A DNA stretch of 64,000 nt from Lachnospiraceae bacterium (GTDB lineage Bacteria > Bacillota_A > Clostridia > Lachnospirales > Lachnospiraceae). How positions within the stretch are numbered: the first letter of the stretch is position 1; every line of letters begins with the position of its first letter. This document shows, in pieces, positions 50,877 to 59,829 of the stretch. The notes below the pieces were generated by a model. The model searched no databases, had not been told where the DNA came from, and saw nothing but the letters and a program-made list of their open reading frames with translations. Location of the stretch: positions 1-64,000 of the forward strand of contig VSNT01000002.1 of the NCBI GenBank assembly GCA_009774465.1. The letters are read 5' to 3'. The position numbers were made by a program, and so were the translations under genes.

Positions 50877-52979
50877 CTAAGAAACAAAAATACAAACACT
50901 TCTGGCTCCAATTGTAACCCTGTTTTCCGGTAATCTGCTCATTCCCTGCTGTCCCGGTATAAACTCAGGCAAGTATCTGCCGCTGGTGTCAGCAGCCACA
51001 TACCAGACCTTTCCGCCCTGCAGGGAAGGCAGGAAGATTTCCTGATCCTCCCAGAAAACATTTATTGCAAGACAGACAATATCATCATGCCCGTTTCCCC
51101 TGTCATCTACTTCAACTCTTCCGGCATAAATCACACGAAGTACTTTACTGCCGGCATCTGTACCCATTACCTGAATTTCCGGCCATCCGCACCAACTGTT
51201 TCCTGAAAATTTGCGCAGCACAGGATGGGCATTCCGAAACGCTGTCATATATTTGCAAAATTCAAAATGGCTTTTGTTTTTCTTTAAATCCTCCCAATTA
51301 AGCCAGGAAATTTCATTATCCTGGCAGTAGGCATTGTTGTTGCCAAACTGGGTGTTAAGAAATTCATCCCCAGCATAAAACATAGGCGTTCCGCGGCTGC
51401 ACATCAGAACTGCAAAAGCATTCATGGCAAGACGTCTGCGCAAGGTAAGCACCTCCTCATTGTCGGTTTCTCCTTCCACACCGCAGTTCCAACTTCGATT
51501 GTCATTACAGCCATCCGTATTGTCCCATCCATTGGCTTCATTGTGCTTTTCATTATAAGAATATAAATCCCAAAGGGTAAATCCGTCGTGGCAGGTAAGG
51601 AAATTCACCGAAGCATTATTTCCTCTCCATACCGGATTGTAAATGTCCTTAGAGCCGGTAATCCTCTGCGCGGCAGTTTCCCACATGCCAAAATCCCCTT
51701 TCAGAAAATCACGCAGGTCATCACGATATTTACCATTCCATTCTGCCCAGCGGCTCCAGGAAGGAAAGCTTCCCACCTGATACAAACCGCCCGCATCCCA
51801 TGCTTCTGCAATCAGCTTCACATTTCCCAAAATCGGATCAAAAGCAAGGCTCTGCAAAAGGGGAGGCTTACTCATAGGCGAGCCATCCTCGTTCCGCCCA
51901 AGAATCGCCGCCAGATCAAACCGGAACCCATCCACATGATAAGCAGTTGTCCAGTATCTTAAACATTCCAGAATCATCTGATGCACAATCGGGTGATTGC
52001 AGTTTAAGGTATTACCGCAGCCGCTGAAATTATAATACTTTCCATCCGGCGTAAGCATATAATAAATATTGTTATCAAAGCCTTTGAAGGAAAAACAGGG
52101 ACCACACTCATTTCCTTCAGCAGTATGATTAAATACCACATCCAGAATACATTCAATTCCATTTTCATGGAGTTCACTGATCAGCTCTTTCAGTTCCGTA
52201 CCTTCTCTATTATATTCCGCCTTTGCCGTATAGCTTGTATTTGGTGCAAAAAAGGAAACTGTACTGTATCCCCAATAATTCATTACCGGTTTTCCATCTA
52301 TTTCACGGTAATCCCGCATCTCATCAAACTCAAAAATGGGCATCAATTCCACTGCATTGATTCCAAGTTCCTTTAAATAAGGAATCTTTTCCTTCAATCC
52401 TGCAAAGGTTCCCGGATAGGTAACGCCGGAAGAGAAATGCTTTGTAAACCCTCTTACATGCATCTCATAAATAATCAAATCCTCCATAGGAATCAGGGGT
52501 TGTCCAAAGGTTTTCCAGTCAAAGTCATCCTTCACCACCCTGGCTCTGTAATAATCCCCCTCCATCCGTGGTTCACCCCATATTCTCTGGCCTGTTACTG
52601 CCTTGGCATAAATATCCAGAAGAATGTGGTCTTTGTTAAACAAAAGCCCCACTTTGGGATCGTAAGGTCCGTCCATCCGGTAAGCATACTCAAAATCATA
52701 TACGTTAAGTCCGAACACGATCATAGAATATACCTTTCCAATTTTGTAAGTCTCCGGGAATTTAAGCACAGCAAATGGTTCCGCTTCCTCCCTTCTGAAC
52801 AAAAGCAGTTCGCAGGAAGTTGCGCCATAAGAATACACCGTAAAATTAACCCCGCAGGGAATTGCAGTGGCGCCATTCACCTCATACATTCCGGGGCGAA
52901 CCTCAAACCCGTTAATTACATCCATTGGTATCATATGGATTCTGCTGATAGGCGCAGCAAGCAGTTCTTCGTCTTTCAT
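50877..52979 (-). CDS. glgX: glycogen debranching enzyme / isoamylase (GH13)
   Basis: A 700-residue GH13_11-type enzyme that cuts alpha-1,6 branch points in glycogen-like glucans. Residues about 30-160 are an N-terminal CBM48-type domain (TAIPCGVNFTVYSY). The catalytic core has GFRFDLAAILGR with the Asp nucleophile, LIAEAWDAGG with the acid/base Glu, and FLTCHDGFTLWD with the third acid. ATG 52979 follows AGGGAGAAACG. Cytoplasmic, no signal peptide. It ends 12 bases before the radical SAM start, so read-through into that run is possible. Confidence 0.95.
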   Translation of the reverse strand: MKDEELLAAPISRIHMIPMDVINGFEVRPGMYEVNGATAIPCGVNFTVYSYGATSCELLLFRREEAEPFAVLKFPETYKIGKVYSMIVFGLNVYDFEYAYRMDGPYDPKVGLLFNKDHILLDIYAKAVTGQRIWGEPRMEGDYYRARVVKDDFDWKTFGQPLIPMEDLIIYEMHVRGFTKHFSSGVTYPGTFAGLKEKIPYLKELGINAVELMPIFEFDEMRDYREIDGKPVMNYWGYSTVSFFAPNTSYTAKAEYNREGTELKELISELHENGIECILDVVFNHTAEGNECGPCFSFKGFDNNIYYMLTPDGKYYNFSGCGNTLNCNHPIVHQMILECLRYWTTAYHVDGFRFDLAAILGRNEDGSPMSKPPLLQSLAFDPILGNVKLIAEAWDAGGLYQVGSFPSWSRWAEWNGKYRDDLRDFLKGDFGMWETAAQRITGSKDIYNPVWRGNNASVNFLTCHDGFTLWDLYSYNEKHNEANGWDNTDGCNDNRSWNCGVEGETDNEEVLTLRRRLAMNAFAVLMCSRGTPMFYAGDEFLNTQFGNNNAYCQDNEISWLNWEDLKKNKSHFEFCKYMTAFRNAHPVLRKFSGNSWCGWPEIQVMGTDAGSKVLRVIYAGRVEVDDRGNGHDDIVCLAINVFWEDQEIFLPSLQGGKVWYVAADTSGRYLPEFIPGQQGMSRLPENRVTIGARSVCIFVS

Positions 52980-53074
52980 CTTACGTTTCTCCCTATTGTA
53001 ATTTTTTAAATATATTTTCTGTTAAACTGGTAATATTATAACACATCATGGAGAAAGATTTTATAGCTTTCGTC

Positions 53075-54310
53075 TTATTTTACTTCCAGTTTTCTAAAAA
53101 GACCGGCTGCCAAAAGCCCTACTGCGCATACGAGAACACCTGTTGGAATCAAAACAAGATAAGCTGCATCTTTAAATCTGTCAAAAAGAAAACCATACAC
53201 AATCTGCCCTATAGGCTGGACGCACAGTGTAATCATGGATGTATAAGCCATAACTTTGCCAATCAAATGATTGGGTGTCCTTTGCTGTATAAGTGAAACA
53301 GCAAAAATGGAAAAGATACTGATCGCTGTCTGCATACCAAAAAATGAAACAATATTAATTACATATTTTGTAACAGAGTCTATGGGACAAAGAAAGGCAA
53401 TTCCTGCCGGAATCATAAAAAGGCCAATAGAGGAAAGCATAATTGACAATCTGCCTGTTTTTAGTTTTCCCGTAAGAAGTCCGGCACCAATGCTTCCTAA
53501 AATTACCGCAACAGCTAATGTACTTTCCGCAGCGCCATAATATCCTGCACCCAGCTCCAAAGTTATTCTGACAATATAAGGCAGACCGACTATGATAATG
53601 CCCATTACAAAAAACCTGGAAAGAGCAGTTACTAATAAAAGCCTGGAAATCTCCTCCTGTTCTTTAAAAATAAAACGCATACTTGCCAAAAAGTCCTGCC
53701 TGATAATAGATAATATGCCTTCCGTACTGTGTATCTGCTGCTGATTTAACTTTATAAAGCATTCCAATAAAGCAGTAATGAAAAAGCATCCAACACTTGC
53801 ATACATAACAGGCTGTAAACCAAAGCCGGCATATAACACTCCGCCCAGCACCGGCCCGATCAAACAGGACAGGGACGCAGCCTGATTTACCACTGCATTT
53901 CCTTTGATAATATTTTCACCTTCCAGCATAGTGGGAATACATGCCTGTACCGTGGGCGTTTCAAATGCCCCCAAAATGGAAAGTATCATCAACAGTATGC
54001 TGATTACTATAAGCTCATTTCCCTGGTGTAAGGAAAAAGCCGCTCCAAAAACAGCAAAGCCTGTCAGCGCATCCAGTGCCACCATAATGTTTCTCCGGTC
54101 CGCCCTGTCTGCAAGAATTCCTCCCAGTGGAGAAAATATAATTGTGGGAATCGTTGCAGCGGACAATATTCCGGCAAATATCGCCGCCGAACCAATTATA
54201 TCAAGCACATACATAGATAGAGCAAGCTTTAAAATGGAATTTCCAAACAGGCTCATCACCTGCCCTAAAATGAGAAGTACAAAATTTTTTGAAAACAACT
54301 TTTGCTTCAT
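53075..54310 (-). CDS. MFS transporter (drug-efflux type)
   Basis: A 411-residue, 12-helix major-facilitator protein of the DHA3-like group. Helix 1 LLILGQVMSLFGNSILKLALSMY is followed by the signature loop PLGGILADRADRRNIM between helices 2 and 3. ATG overlaps the TetR stop (ATGA), so the two genes are co-transcribed. Substrate not deducible. Confidence 0.93.
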   Translation of the reverse strand: MKQKLFSKNFVLLILGQVMSLFGNSILKLALSMYVLDIIGSAAIFAGILSAATIPTIIFSPLGGILADRADRRNIMVALDALTGFAVFGAAFSLHQGNELIVISILLMILSILGAFETPTVQACIPTMLEGENIIKGNAVVNQAASLSCLIGPVLGGVLYAGFGLQPVMYASVGCFFITALLECFIKLNQQQIHSTEGILSIIRQDFLASMRFIFKEQEEISRLLLVTALSRFFVMGIIIVGLPYIVRITLELGAGYYGAAESTLAVAVILGSIGAGLLTGKLKTGRLSIMLSSIGLFMIPAGIAFLCPIDSVTKYVINIVSFFGMQTAISIFSIFAVSLIQQRTPNHLIGKVMAYTSMITLCVQPIGQIVYGFLFDRFKDAAYLVLIPTGVLVCAVGLLAAGLFRKLEVK

Positions 54311-54966
54311 GTTCTTTTTCCCTCCTTTTCCGAAAGATCAGCCATGAGCTTTTCTGTAAATGCTGTCATTTCATCATCGAAAACAGGCAGTCCCATGTGG
54401 GCTAATACTTCCATCACAAAACGGTATTTATGACGCATTTCTTCTTCCGTTGCAGGAAACACCGATGGCAGAAGCCAAAAATTAATTAAGGGCAAAAGCT
54501 CAGAAAGTTCCTTTGTATACTCTGTCCTGATGGAACCGTCTCCTTTTCCTTCCATAAGCAGTTCAAACCATAAAGGCGTCAGAACCCGCCTGTTTTCTTC
54601 AATTGCCACTGACAGAATATGGGGATCTTTTAAAATGGAAACGGCCTGCATATTTATACTGTTACGCTTTTCATCCGACCTGTTTTGCACAAGCAATTCC
54701 CTTATCTTCTGCAAACCATTTAAATCCTTTCGCTTTCTGACAGCCTCAAAAGGGTTGTTTTGAAAAAACAGTTGATTTCCCAATCTGTGCATAATTTCTT
54801 CTTTGCTTTCAAAAAAGCGGTAAAACATCCCTTTCGCCCCGCCTGCCATGTTCATAATATCTGAAACCGAAGTTTCCTCATATCCTTTTTGTAAAAACAA
54901 CTTCTGTGCAGCATCCAGAATTTCTTTTTCCCATTCCTCTGGTGTTTTTTTAACCGGTCTTGCCAA
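54307..54966 (-). CDS. TetR family transcriptional regulator
   Basis: A 219-residue repressor. N-terminal helix-turn-helix (about 12-60; ILDAAQKLFLQKGYEETSVSD, AKGMFYRFFESKEEI), then an all-helical ligand domain. Start is TTG 54966 with GGGAGG upstream. First gene of the TetR-MFS pair. A palindrome 34 bp upstream of its start is the likely operator. It probably represses the pump until ligand binds. Confidence 0.93.
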   Translation of the reverse strand: MARPVKKTPEEWEKEILDAAQKLFLQKGYEETSVSDIMNMAGGAKGMFYRFFESKEEIMHRLGNQLFFQNNPFEAVRKRKDLNGLQKIRELLVQNRSDEKRNSINMQAVSILKDPHILSVAIEENRRVLTPLWFELLMEGKGDGSIRTEYTKELSELLPLINFWLLPSVFPATEEEMRHKYRFVMEVLAHMGLPVFDDEMTAFTEKLMADLSEKEGKRT

Positions 54967-55000
54967 TTCTTCTTATCCTCCCTGTTTACAAAATAATTAA

Positions 55001-55013
55001 TGACCATTGGTCA
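55001..55013. promoter_or_regulatory. candidate TetR operator
   Basis: TGACCATTGGTCA is a perfect palindrome with a 3-base centre (TGACC-ATT-GGTCA), flanked by AATTA/TAATT that extends the symmetry with one mismatch. It lies between the TetR start and the upstream gene and is a natural self-regulation site. Confidence 0.75.
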
Positions 55014-55087
55014 ATAATTATTATACCTTTATTATTTGTTTAGCACAATAGAGCCCGGGAATTTTTTATAGAAATTTTTGCATGGAA

Positions 55088-55708
55088 TTATGATTTCATT
55101 TTCACTGGCAGAAATTTTTCATAGATTTTTATAATACGTCCAAGACAAAATGCCGACAGTACCGTTCCAATCCCAATTCCATATAATTTCGTATGATTCA
55201 TGAGACATAAAAGAACGCTGATGATCACCATAGAAATATCAAAGGTATTTTTCACTGTGGAAAAAGCAAGAGAAAACACCTCTGAAATAGTTTTAACAAT
55301 CCCGTCAGTGGGCGTTAATACAACATCCGTTTTTACACAAAGGTAAACTCCCATTGCTGTAACAAACATGGTTAATGAAAACAAAAGCAGCCGCAGCAAA
55401 ACAGAAAAATCCATATTGGGAATAAGGAAATCATATAGATCAGTTAAAAAGCCAAATGCAAAAGAAAGAGGCACCTCCAGAAGATAAGGCAGTGTCACTT
55501 TTTTCGATAAGATGCACTGTGCAAGCACAAATAATAAATAGCAGATAATAGATGCTGTTCCCAAAGAAATTTTGTAAATTTCAGAGATTGCATACATGAC
55601 AGAGCTGAATGCCGCCACCCCTAAATCAAATCGGATATTCAACACTATCGCCGCGGCAATCAAATTCAAGCCAAGAAAGTATAATAATAGTCGTTTCACA
55701 GTTTTCAC
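55088..55708 (-). CDS. YczE/YitT-like membrane protein
   Basis: A 206-residue membrane protein with about five hydrophobic helices and the pattern of YczE/YitT proteins (LLYFLGLNLIAAAIVLNIRFDLGVAAFSS at the N terminus; VVLTPTDGIVKTI mid-protein). Start GTG 55708 with AGGGG seven bases upstream. Single gene. Function unknown; relatives are often next to regulators. Confidence 0.83.
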   Translation of the reverse strand: MKTVKRLLLYFLGLNLIAAAIVLNIRFDLGVAAFSSVMYAISEIYKISLGTASIICYLLFVLAQCILSKKVTLPYLLEVPLSFAFGFLTDLYDFLIPNMDFSVLLRLLLFSLTMFVTAMGVYLCVKTDVVLTPTDGIVKTISEVFSLAFSTVKNTFDISMVIISVLLCLMNHTKLYGIGIGTVLSAFCLGRIIKIYEKFLPVKMKS

Positions 55709-55889
55709 CTTTTATCCCCTAATTTAGTTCCTTATTATAGTACCTATAGTTCTAATTCAGAATTTATTATACAAGTTCATCCGTCCTTTGCCAATGGATT
55801 TCCTGAAAATAACTTGTACAGGGAAAGCGAATAGTATAAAATAAATAAGAAATGACAGAAAAGATTTATTGGGGAAGGGCACAGTTAAA

Positions 55890-56519
55890 ATGGAAAATGT
55901 ATTTATTATGGAGCATCCGTTGATTCAGCATAAAATCTCTCAGCTTAGAGATATTAACACAGGAACCAACGAGTTCAGACAATGTATTGAAGAGATTGCC
56001 ATGTTAATGGGGTACGAAGCACTTAGGGATTTGCCTCTGGAAAATGTAGAAGTGCAGACTCCTATTGAAAAATGTATGACACCAAAAATAGCAGGAAAAA
56101 AACTGGCAGTAGTTCCTATTTTACGGGCAGGACTTGGCATGGTAAATGGGATATTGGCGCTGGTTCCCAGTGCCAAAGTAGGACATATCGGACTTTACAG
56201 GGATCCTAAAACCCATGAACCGCATGAATATTACTGTAAGCTTCCTGAGCCTATCAGTCAAAGAACTATCGTGGTCGTAGATCCCATGCTGGCTACCGGC
56301 GGTTCCGGTTCCGAAGCAATTAATTTTATTAAACAGCATGGCGGTATAAACATTAAATTTATGTGTATTATTGCAGCGCCGGAAGGCTTAGATCGTCTGC
56401 GCAGGGATCATCCTGATATTCAGATTTATGTAGGGCATTTAGACCGTTGTCTGAACGAGAATGCTTATATCTGCCCTGGTTTGGGTGATGCAGGAGACCG
56501 GATATTTGGAACGAAGTGA
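55890..56519 (+). CDS. upp: uracil phosphoribosyltransferase
   Basis: Pyrimidine-salvage enzyme converting uracil and PRPP to UMP, 209 residues, the usual length. PRPP loop VVVDPMLATGGSGSEA, start MENVFIMEHPLIQHKISQLRD typical of family, and a C-terminal PGLGDAGDRIFGTK that contacts uracil. ATG 55890 is chosen because it gives the standard length, with GGGGAAGGG upstream. Its last codons and stop lie inside the shortened repeat element at 56513. Confidence 0.97.
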   Translation: MENVFIMEHPLIQHKISQLRDINTGTNEFRQCIEEIAMLMGYEALRDLPLENVEVQTPIEKCMTPKIAGKKLAVVPILRAGLGMVNGILALVPSAKVGHIGLYRDPKTHEPHEYYCKLPEPISQRTIVVVDPMLATGGSGSEAINFIKQHGGINIKFMCIIAAPEGLDRLRRDHPDIQIYVGHLDRCLNENAYICPGLGDAGDRIFGTK

Positions 56520-56538
56520 AATACCCCGCGGGAATAAA
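56513..56538. repeat. interior-deleted copy of the double-hairpin element
   Basis: Reading GAAGTGAAATACCCCGC then GGGAATAAA, it equals the two outer ends of the element at 10214-10311 (reverse complement) joined across a shared GCG/CG overlap. The 70-plus interior bases, both hairpin loops included, are missing. The upp stop codon TGA lies within it. It looks like a collapsed or unfilled version of the same repeat. Confidence 0.75.
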
Positions 56539-56549
56539 ATATGGAATAT

Positions 56550-56582
56550 CAGCTCATCAAACATTTTTCATTTGATGAGCTG
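56550..56582. terminator. hairpin between convergent upp and C45 peptidase genes
   Basis: CAGCTCATCAAA (56550-56561) and TTTGATGAGCTG (56571-56582) form a perfect 12-bp stem with a 9-base loop. It follows upp and contains the end of the minus-strand C45 gene (stop TGA in the loop). T tracts are weak on both sides, so its strength is uncertain. Confidence 0.8.
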
Positions 56583-57644
56583 TTCCTGTTTCTTCAACAT
56601 GCGCTGTTTTATATCACGCAGTCTGTTATCACTGATAAATTTCTTTTTTCTTGGATCACCCTCCGCACGCCAGATGGCTAAACTTTCCAAATCAAATATA
56701 GAACTCCAAACTGTTTCAAAATCCGGCTCATTGTCATATTGGCACATAAAACCATAGTCCCCTTTTAAAAGCCGCCTGGTAGTTTCAATGTAGTCGTCTC
56801 TTATCTGTCCAGAAGTAAAACTGTCTATAACTACTTTATAGCGTTTGTGGGAATTATAATCGTTCCCGTTTGCATCATCATACGTTCTCATCTCATCAGA
56901 TGTAAAGCTGTTGACGGTACAAACGATACTGCCATTTTCAAAATTTTCTGCTTCCCGAATCCTTTTGAGAGTTGGTGTGCATTCAACTACTACCATATTG
57001 CCTTTTTTATCCGCAAGTAAAATATTACAGTTAGAAGCCACTGGCAAATCCATAAGCAGGGAAACTGCCTGCTTTGTATCATCCGCCTTTTCAAGCAGAT
57101 ATCGTACAATAAAGCATGAATTAAATCCTGCCTGTATCTTTTTAAGGTCCGTCATCACAAATGTCATGGCTACAGCAAGACCGTGTTCGTTCAGTCCTTC
57201 TTCTCCATTGATAAAAGAAGATGTAGTAATTTGAAATCTGTTTCCATTCTTCGGCGCATAGATTTCACTCTTACATCCTTCACGCAAAAAAGTCGGCAAA
57301 TCATTATTTCTGCCATATATTATTTTATCATTTTGTGAGTAGGCAAAAGCAGTGCATCCACGAATCTCAACAGGAAAATTGTTTTCCAGGTTATACATGC
57401 AGCAGCCCATACACAACATCCAGGAAGCAAACTGCAGATAGTCCGCTCCTATGGTATCGCTCACGCCTCTTATTTCCCCGCATACTTCCGGGAAAAATTT
57501 TCTTAATATCTTCTCACTTTGCTTTCCATGTTCCAATTGAAAATCATCTAGCAGAAGTGGGAAATACAACTTTGCGTTTTTTAATATTCTTCCGCGCTTC
57601 ACGCCCATCTCATAGTGATCACCTTTAAGCCTTAAATGATACAT
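56568..57644 (-). CDS. C45-type autocatalytic peptidase (acyl-CoA:6-APA acyltransferase-like)
   Basis: A 358-residue Ntn-hydrolase of family C45. The expected self-cleavage site is R-G-C97-T-A-F, exposing Cys97 as N-terminal nucleophile. Other landmarks are GRNNDLPTF, SSFINGEEGLNEHGLAVAM and VVVECTP. No signal peptide. Known relatives hydrolyse or transfer amide/acyl groups (isopenicillin N acyltransferase, bile-salt-hydrolase cousins). Substrate here is unknown. Confidence 0.92.
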   Translation of the reverse strand: MYHLRLKGDHYEMGVKRGRILKNAKLYFPLLLDDFQLEHGKQSEKILRKFFPEVCGEIRGVSDTIGADYLQFASWMLCMGCCMYNLENNFPVEIRGCTAFAYSQNDKIIYGRNNDLPTFLREGCKSEIYAPKNGNRFQITTSSFINGEEGLNEHGLAVAMTFVMTDLKKIQAGFNSCFIVRYLLEKADDTKQAVSLLMDLPVASNCNILLADKKGNMVVVECTPTLKRIREAENFENGSIVCTVNSFTSDEMRTYDDANGNDYNSHKRYKVVIDSFTSGQIRDDYIETTRRLLKGDYGFMCQYDNEPDFETVWSSIFDLESLAIWRAEGDPRKKKFISDNRLRDIKQRMLKKQEQLIK

Positions 57645-57702
57645 CTCCTGTTCATCCTCCTTTTTGTATGAACAGTATATCTGAATAAAAAATTTGTTTC
57701 AA

Positions 57703-58200
57703 TTACTTTCTTAATAAATCCTCTAATATCATTTCATCTTCCATTTTCACAAATCCATATTTTTCATACAATGGCCGCCCCATCTGTGTTGCCTCCAGGG
57801 TAATCTGGACAATTCCCCGCTTTTTTGCTTCTTTCACCAGTAAATCCAGTGTATGATACGCAATGCCCTTTCTACGATATTTGGGAGCAGTATACATATT
57901 CATAATATAAGCTTTTTGACCGCTTGTATTATGATAAGTCGGCATAACCCTGTAAAAGCTTACGCCGCCTGCCCCAATAAATTTTCCATTATCATATACC
58001 AGATATGCAATGTGCACACCAGTTTCCAATGCGCTTTTATAATACTCACGGGACTGCTTTTCCACCTCAGACATATCCACGTCATCAGATAACTTATTAG
58101 CCGCCCGCAAAACAATCGTTCTGGTCCTCACCAATTCTTCCATATCTTCCACTGTTGCTTTTTTATACTCATACATAATCTCTGTAAAATCCTTTTCCAT
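57703..58200 (-). CDS. GNAT family N-acetyltransferase
   Basis: A 165-residue GNAT enzyme. Acetyl-CoA loop YTAPKYRRKGIAYHTLDLL, then LEATQMGRPLYEKYGF. Start ATG 58200; the frame extends further upstream but overlaps the DHHW gene, so 58200 is preferred. It lies 5 bases after the DHHW gene and is last in the MBOAT-DHHW-GNAT run. Substrate unknown. Confidence 0.88.
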   Translation of the reverse strand: MEKDFTEIMYEYKKATVEDMEELVRTRTIVLRAANKLSDDVDMSEVEKQSREYYKSALETGVHIAYLVYDNGKFIGAGGVSFYRVMPTYHNTSGQKAYIMNMYTAPKYRRKGIAYHTLDLLVKEAKKRGIVQITLEATQMGRPLYEKYGFVKMEDEMILEDLLRK

Positions 58201-58205
58201 ACTTT

Positions 58206-59801
58206 TTACGTCCCGTTTAAAATATTCTGCATCTCTGACGAAATCCCCGGCATAAACACATAATTTCGTTCCGTAAGCAAAACAACAATACAATCTGCCG
58301 CCCTGATGGCATTTATGGCATTGGTATTATTCAGATCTCCCGGATACTTATATTTGATCAGTGTACAACTGCTAAAATCCTTTTGCAAAAACAATCCGGC
58401 ATATATTCTGAAAGAATCTCCCACTACCACAAGATTACATGGTTTTCCCGAAGGCGATGAAGCACTGTAAAAAACCTGCCCCGGATCACCACCTGCTACA
58501 ACACTCGCCTGTACATCCGCTTTGTAGCCGATGGAATAATTCACATCTCCTCCATAGTCCGCCGCACTTAAATTGCCAAGACCTATAAGATCACCGATTT
58601 CCTGCGCAGACATACTGAACCTTTCCGTACTCACACTGCTTAAGCTGGTCACCGGCATACCCATCAAAGCGTACAAAGACTGCACTCCCACAAAGGCACC
58701 TGCATAATTCCAATGGGTATCCGTCCGGAAATACACCTGATAGTTCTCCTTTGCAGCAAGCAGCTCCTGTAACGGATAGGCAACTTTAAGATTTGTGTTT
58801 GCATGAATATAATCCACCAGGCGCTGTTCCCTTTTATAGCTGTCATAAATGGTAATATCCGGCATTTTCTCGAAATAGACCTGTTCCTTATTCGGCGGTA
58901 TTAAAAAGTACAAACTCTTTCCCGTGGCATCGCAGCTTTGCTGCAGCGCCTGCATATCAGCCACATATCCTGTTAACTGCGCCTCATTAAACACATTGCT
59001 TCCCTGATAGTCTTCCAGACTATTCTCCAGCATGAAGAACAGCCATTTATCGCTGCCCTCTATCACAGAATCATTGTGTATCTTCGGCATCAGATAAGCG
59101 GCATCTTCGTTTACCAGAGCCGCCGCTTCCTCCGCCTTGACTTCTCCCTCTATTTCTTCCCCTTCTGTTTCTTTCCCCTCTGTCTTTTCTCCTTCTGTTC
59201 CTTCTCCTTCTGTTCCTTCTCCTTCTGCTTCTTTCCCCTCTGTCTTATCTCCTTCTGTTTCTTCTCCTTCTGTACCTTTTCCGTCTGTTTCAACTGTTTC
59301 TGCAGATGTCTCCTGTTCTTTCAGCCCACCGTCCTTCACAGAATCTTTTTCTTCCTCAGCTGTCGTTTCTTCTGCTGCTTCCTGTTTTGTATCCGCGGCC
59401 GCCAGAACTTCCTGCTGCTTGGTATTTTCCGTCATTCCCTGCAAAGTCGTCGGTTCCTCTACCGCCGGTTCGACACCCCTGTGTACAAGCTTTGCCAGAT
59501 AGGGTACCACCAAAATATCATAGTTTCCTTCCATAAAAGAGTTCATTTCACGATTTGCCGATATAATCACTGATCTGAAAGGCAGTCTGTCGTTATAATA
59601 CTCCTCCACCTCCTGCATATACGTCATGCTGAAAGTCTCAGGAAAAGCTGCCTTATTACGGTTTTCACCCAGATCATAGTCAAGCGTCCCCTGGCTGTCG
59701 GACAGCGTCGTGCTGACGCAGAGCCACAAAGCCGAGGGCAGAACCAACACCGCCATAAATACAGCAATATTTACAACTGCAAAAATTTTGTCTTTTTTCA
59801 T
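58206..59801 (-). CDS. DHHW / AlgX-like SGNH O-acyltransferase partner
   Basis: A 531-residue extracytoplasmic protein. A membrane anchor lies at 8-30. A short N-terminal region (AAFPETFSMTYMQEVEEYYN) is followed by an acidic low-complexity linker (about 130-228). The catalytic-like domain has D361-T-H-W (DTHWNYAG) and the GDS motif VVGDSFRIYAG. This is the layout of AlgX/AlgJ/DHHW proteins that complete polysaccharide or teichoic-acid O-acylation together with an MBOAT. It follows the MBOAT gene by 28 bases. Confidence 0.88.
   Translation of the reverse strand: MKKDKIFAVVNIAVFMAVLVLPSALWLCVSTTLSDSQGTLDYDLGENRNKAAFPETFSMTYMQEVEEYYNDRLPFRSVIISANREMNSFMEGNYDILVVPYLAKLVHRGVEPAVEEPTTLQGMTENTKQQEVLAAADTKQEAAEETTAEEEKDSVKDGGLKEQETSAETVETDGKGTEGEETEGDKTEGKEAEGEGTEGEGTEGEKTEGKETEGEEIEGEVKAEEAAALVNEDAAYLMPKIHNDSVIEGSDKWLFFMLENSLEDYQGSNVFNEAQLTGYVADMQALQQSCDATGKSLYFLIPPNKEQVYFEKMPDITIYDSYKREQRLVDYIHANTNLKVAYPLQELLAAKENYQVYFRTDTHWNYAGAFVGVQSLYALMGMPVTSLSSVSTERFSMSAQEIGDLIGLGNLSAADYGGDVNYSIGYKADVQASVVAGGDPGQVFYSASSPSGKPCNLVVVGDSFRIYAGLFLQKDFSSCTLIKYKYPGDLNNTNAINAIRAADCIVVLLTERNYVFMPGISSEMQNILNGT
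59142..59282 (-). repeat. 15-bp tandem repeat coding TEGE/K units
   Basis: About nine to ten copies of a 15-base unit encode x-TEGE, TEGK and similar blocks (residues 174-220) in the DHHW protein. Repeats of this kind can vary in number by slippage. The linker is disordered and strongly acidic and probably spans the cell wall. Confidence 0.9.
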
Positions 59802-59829
59802 AGCTTAAATCGTGCCTTTCTCTACATCT

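Noticed and set aside
59076..59573. Plus-strand frames rich in Ser-Pro and Phe-Cys opposite the DHHW gene
   Set aside because: They are the reverse complement of the TEGE repeats; the low-complexity pattern is an artefact.
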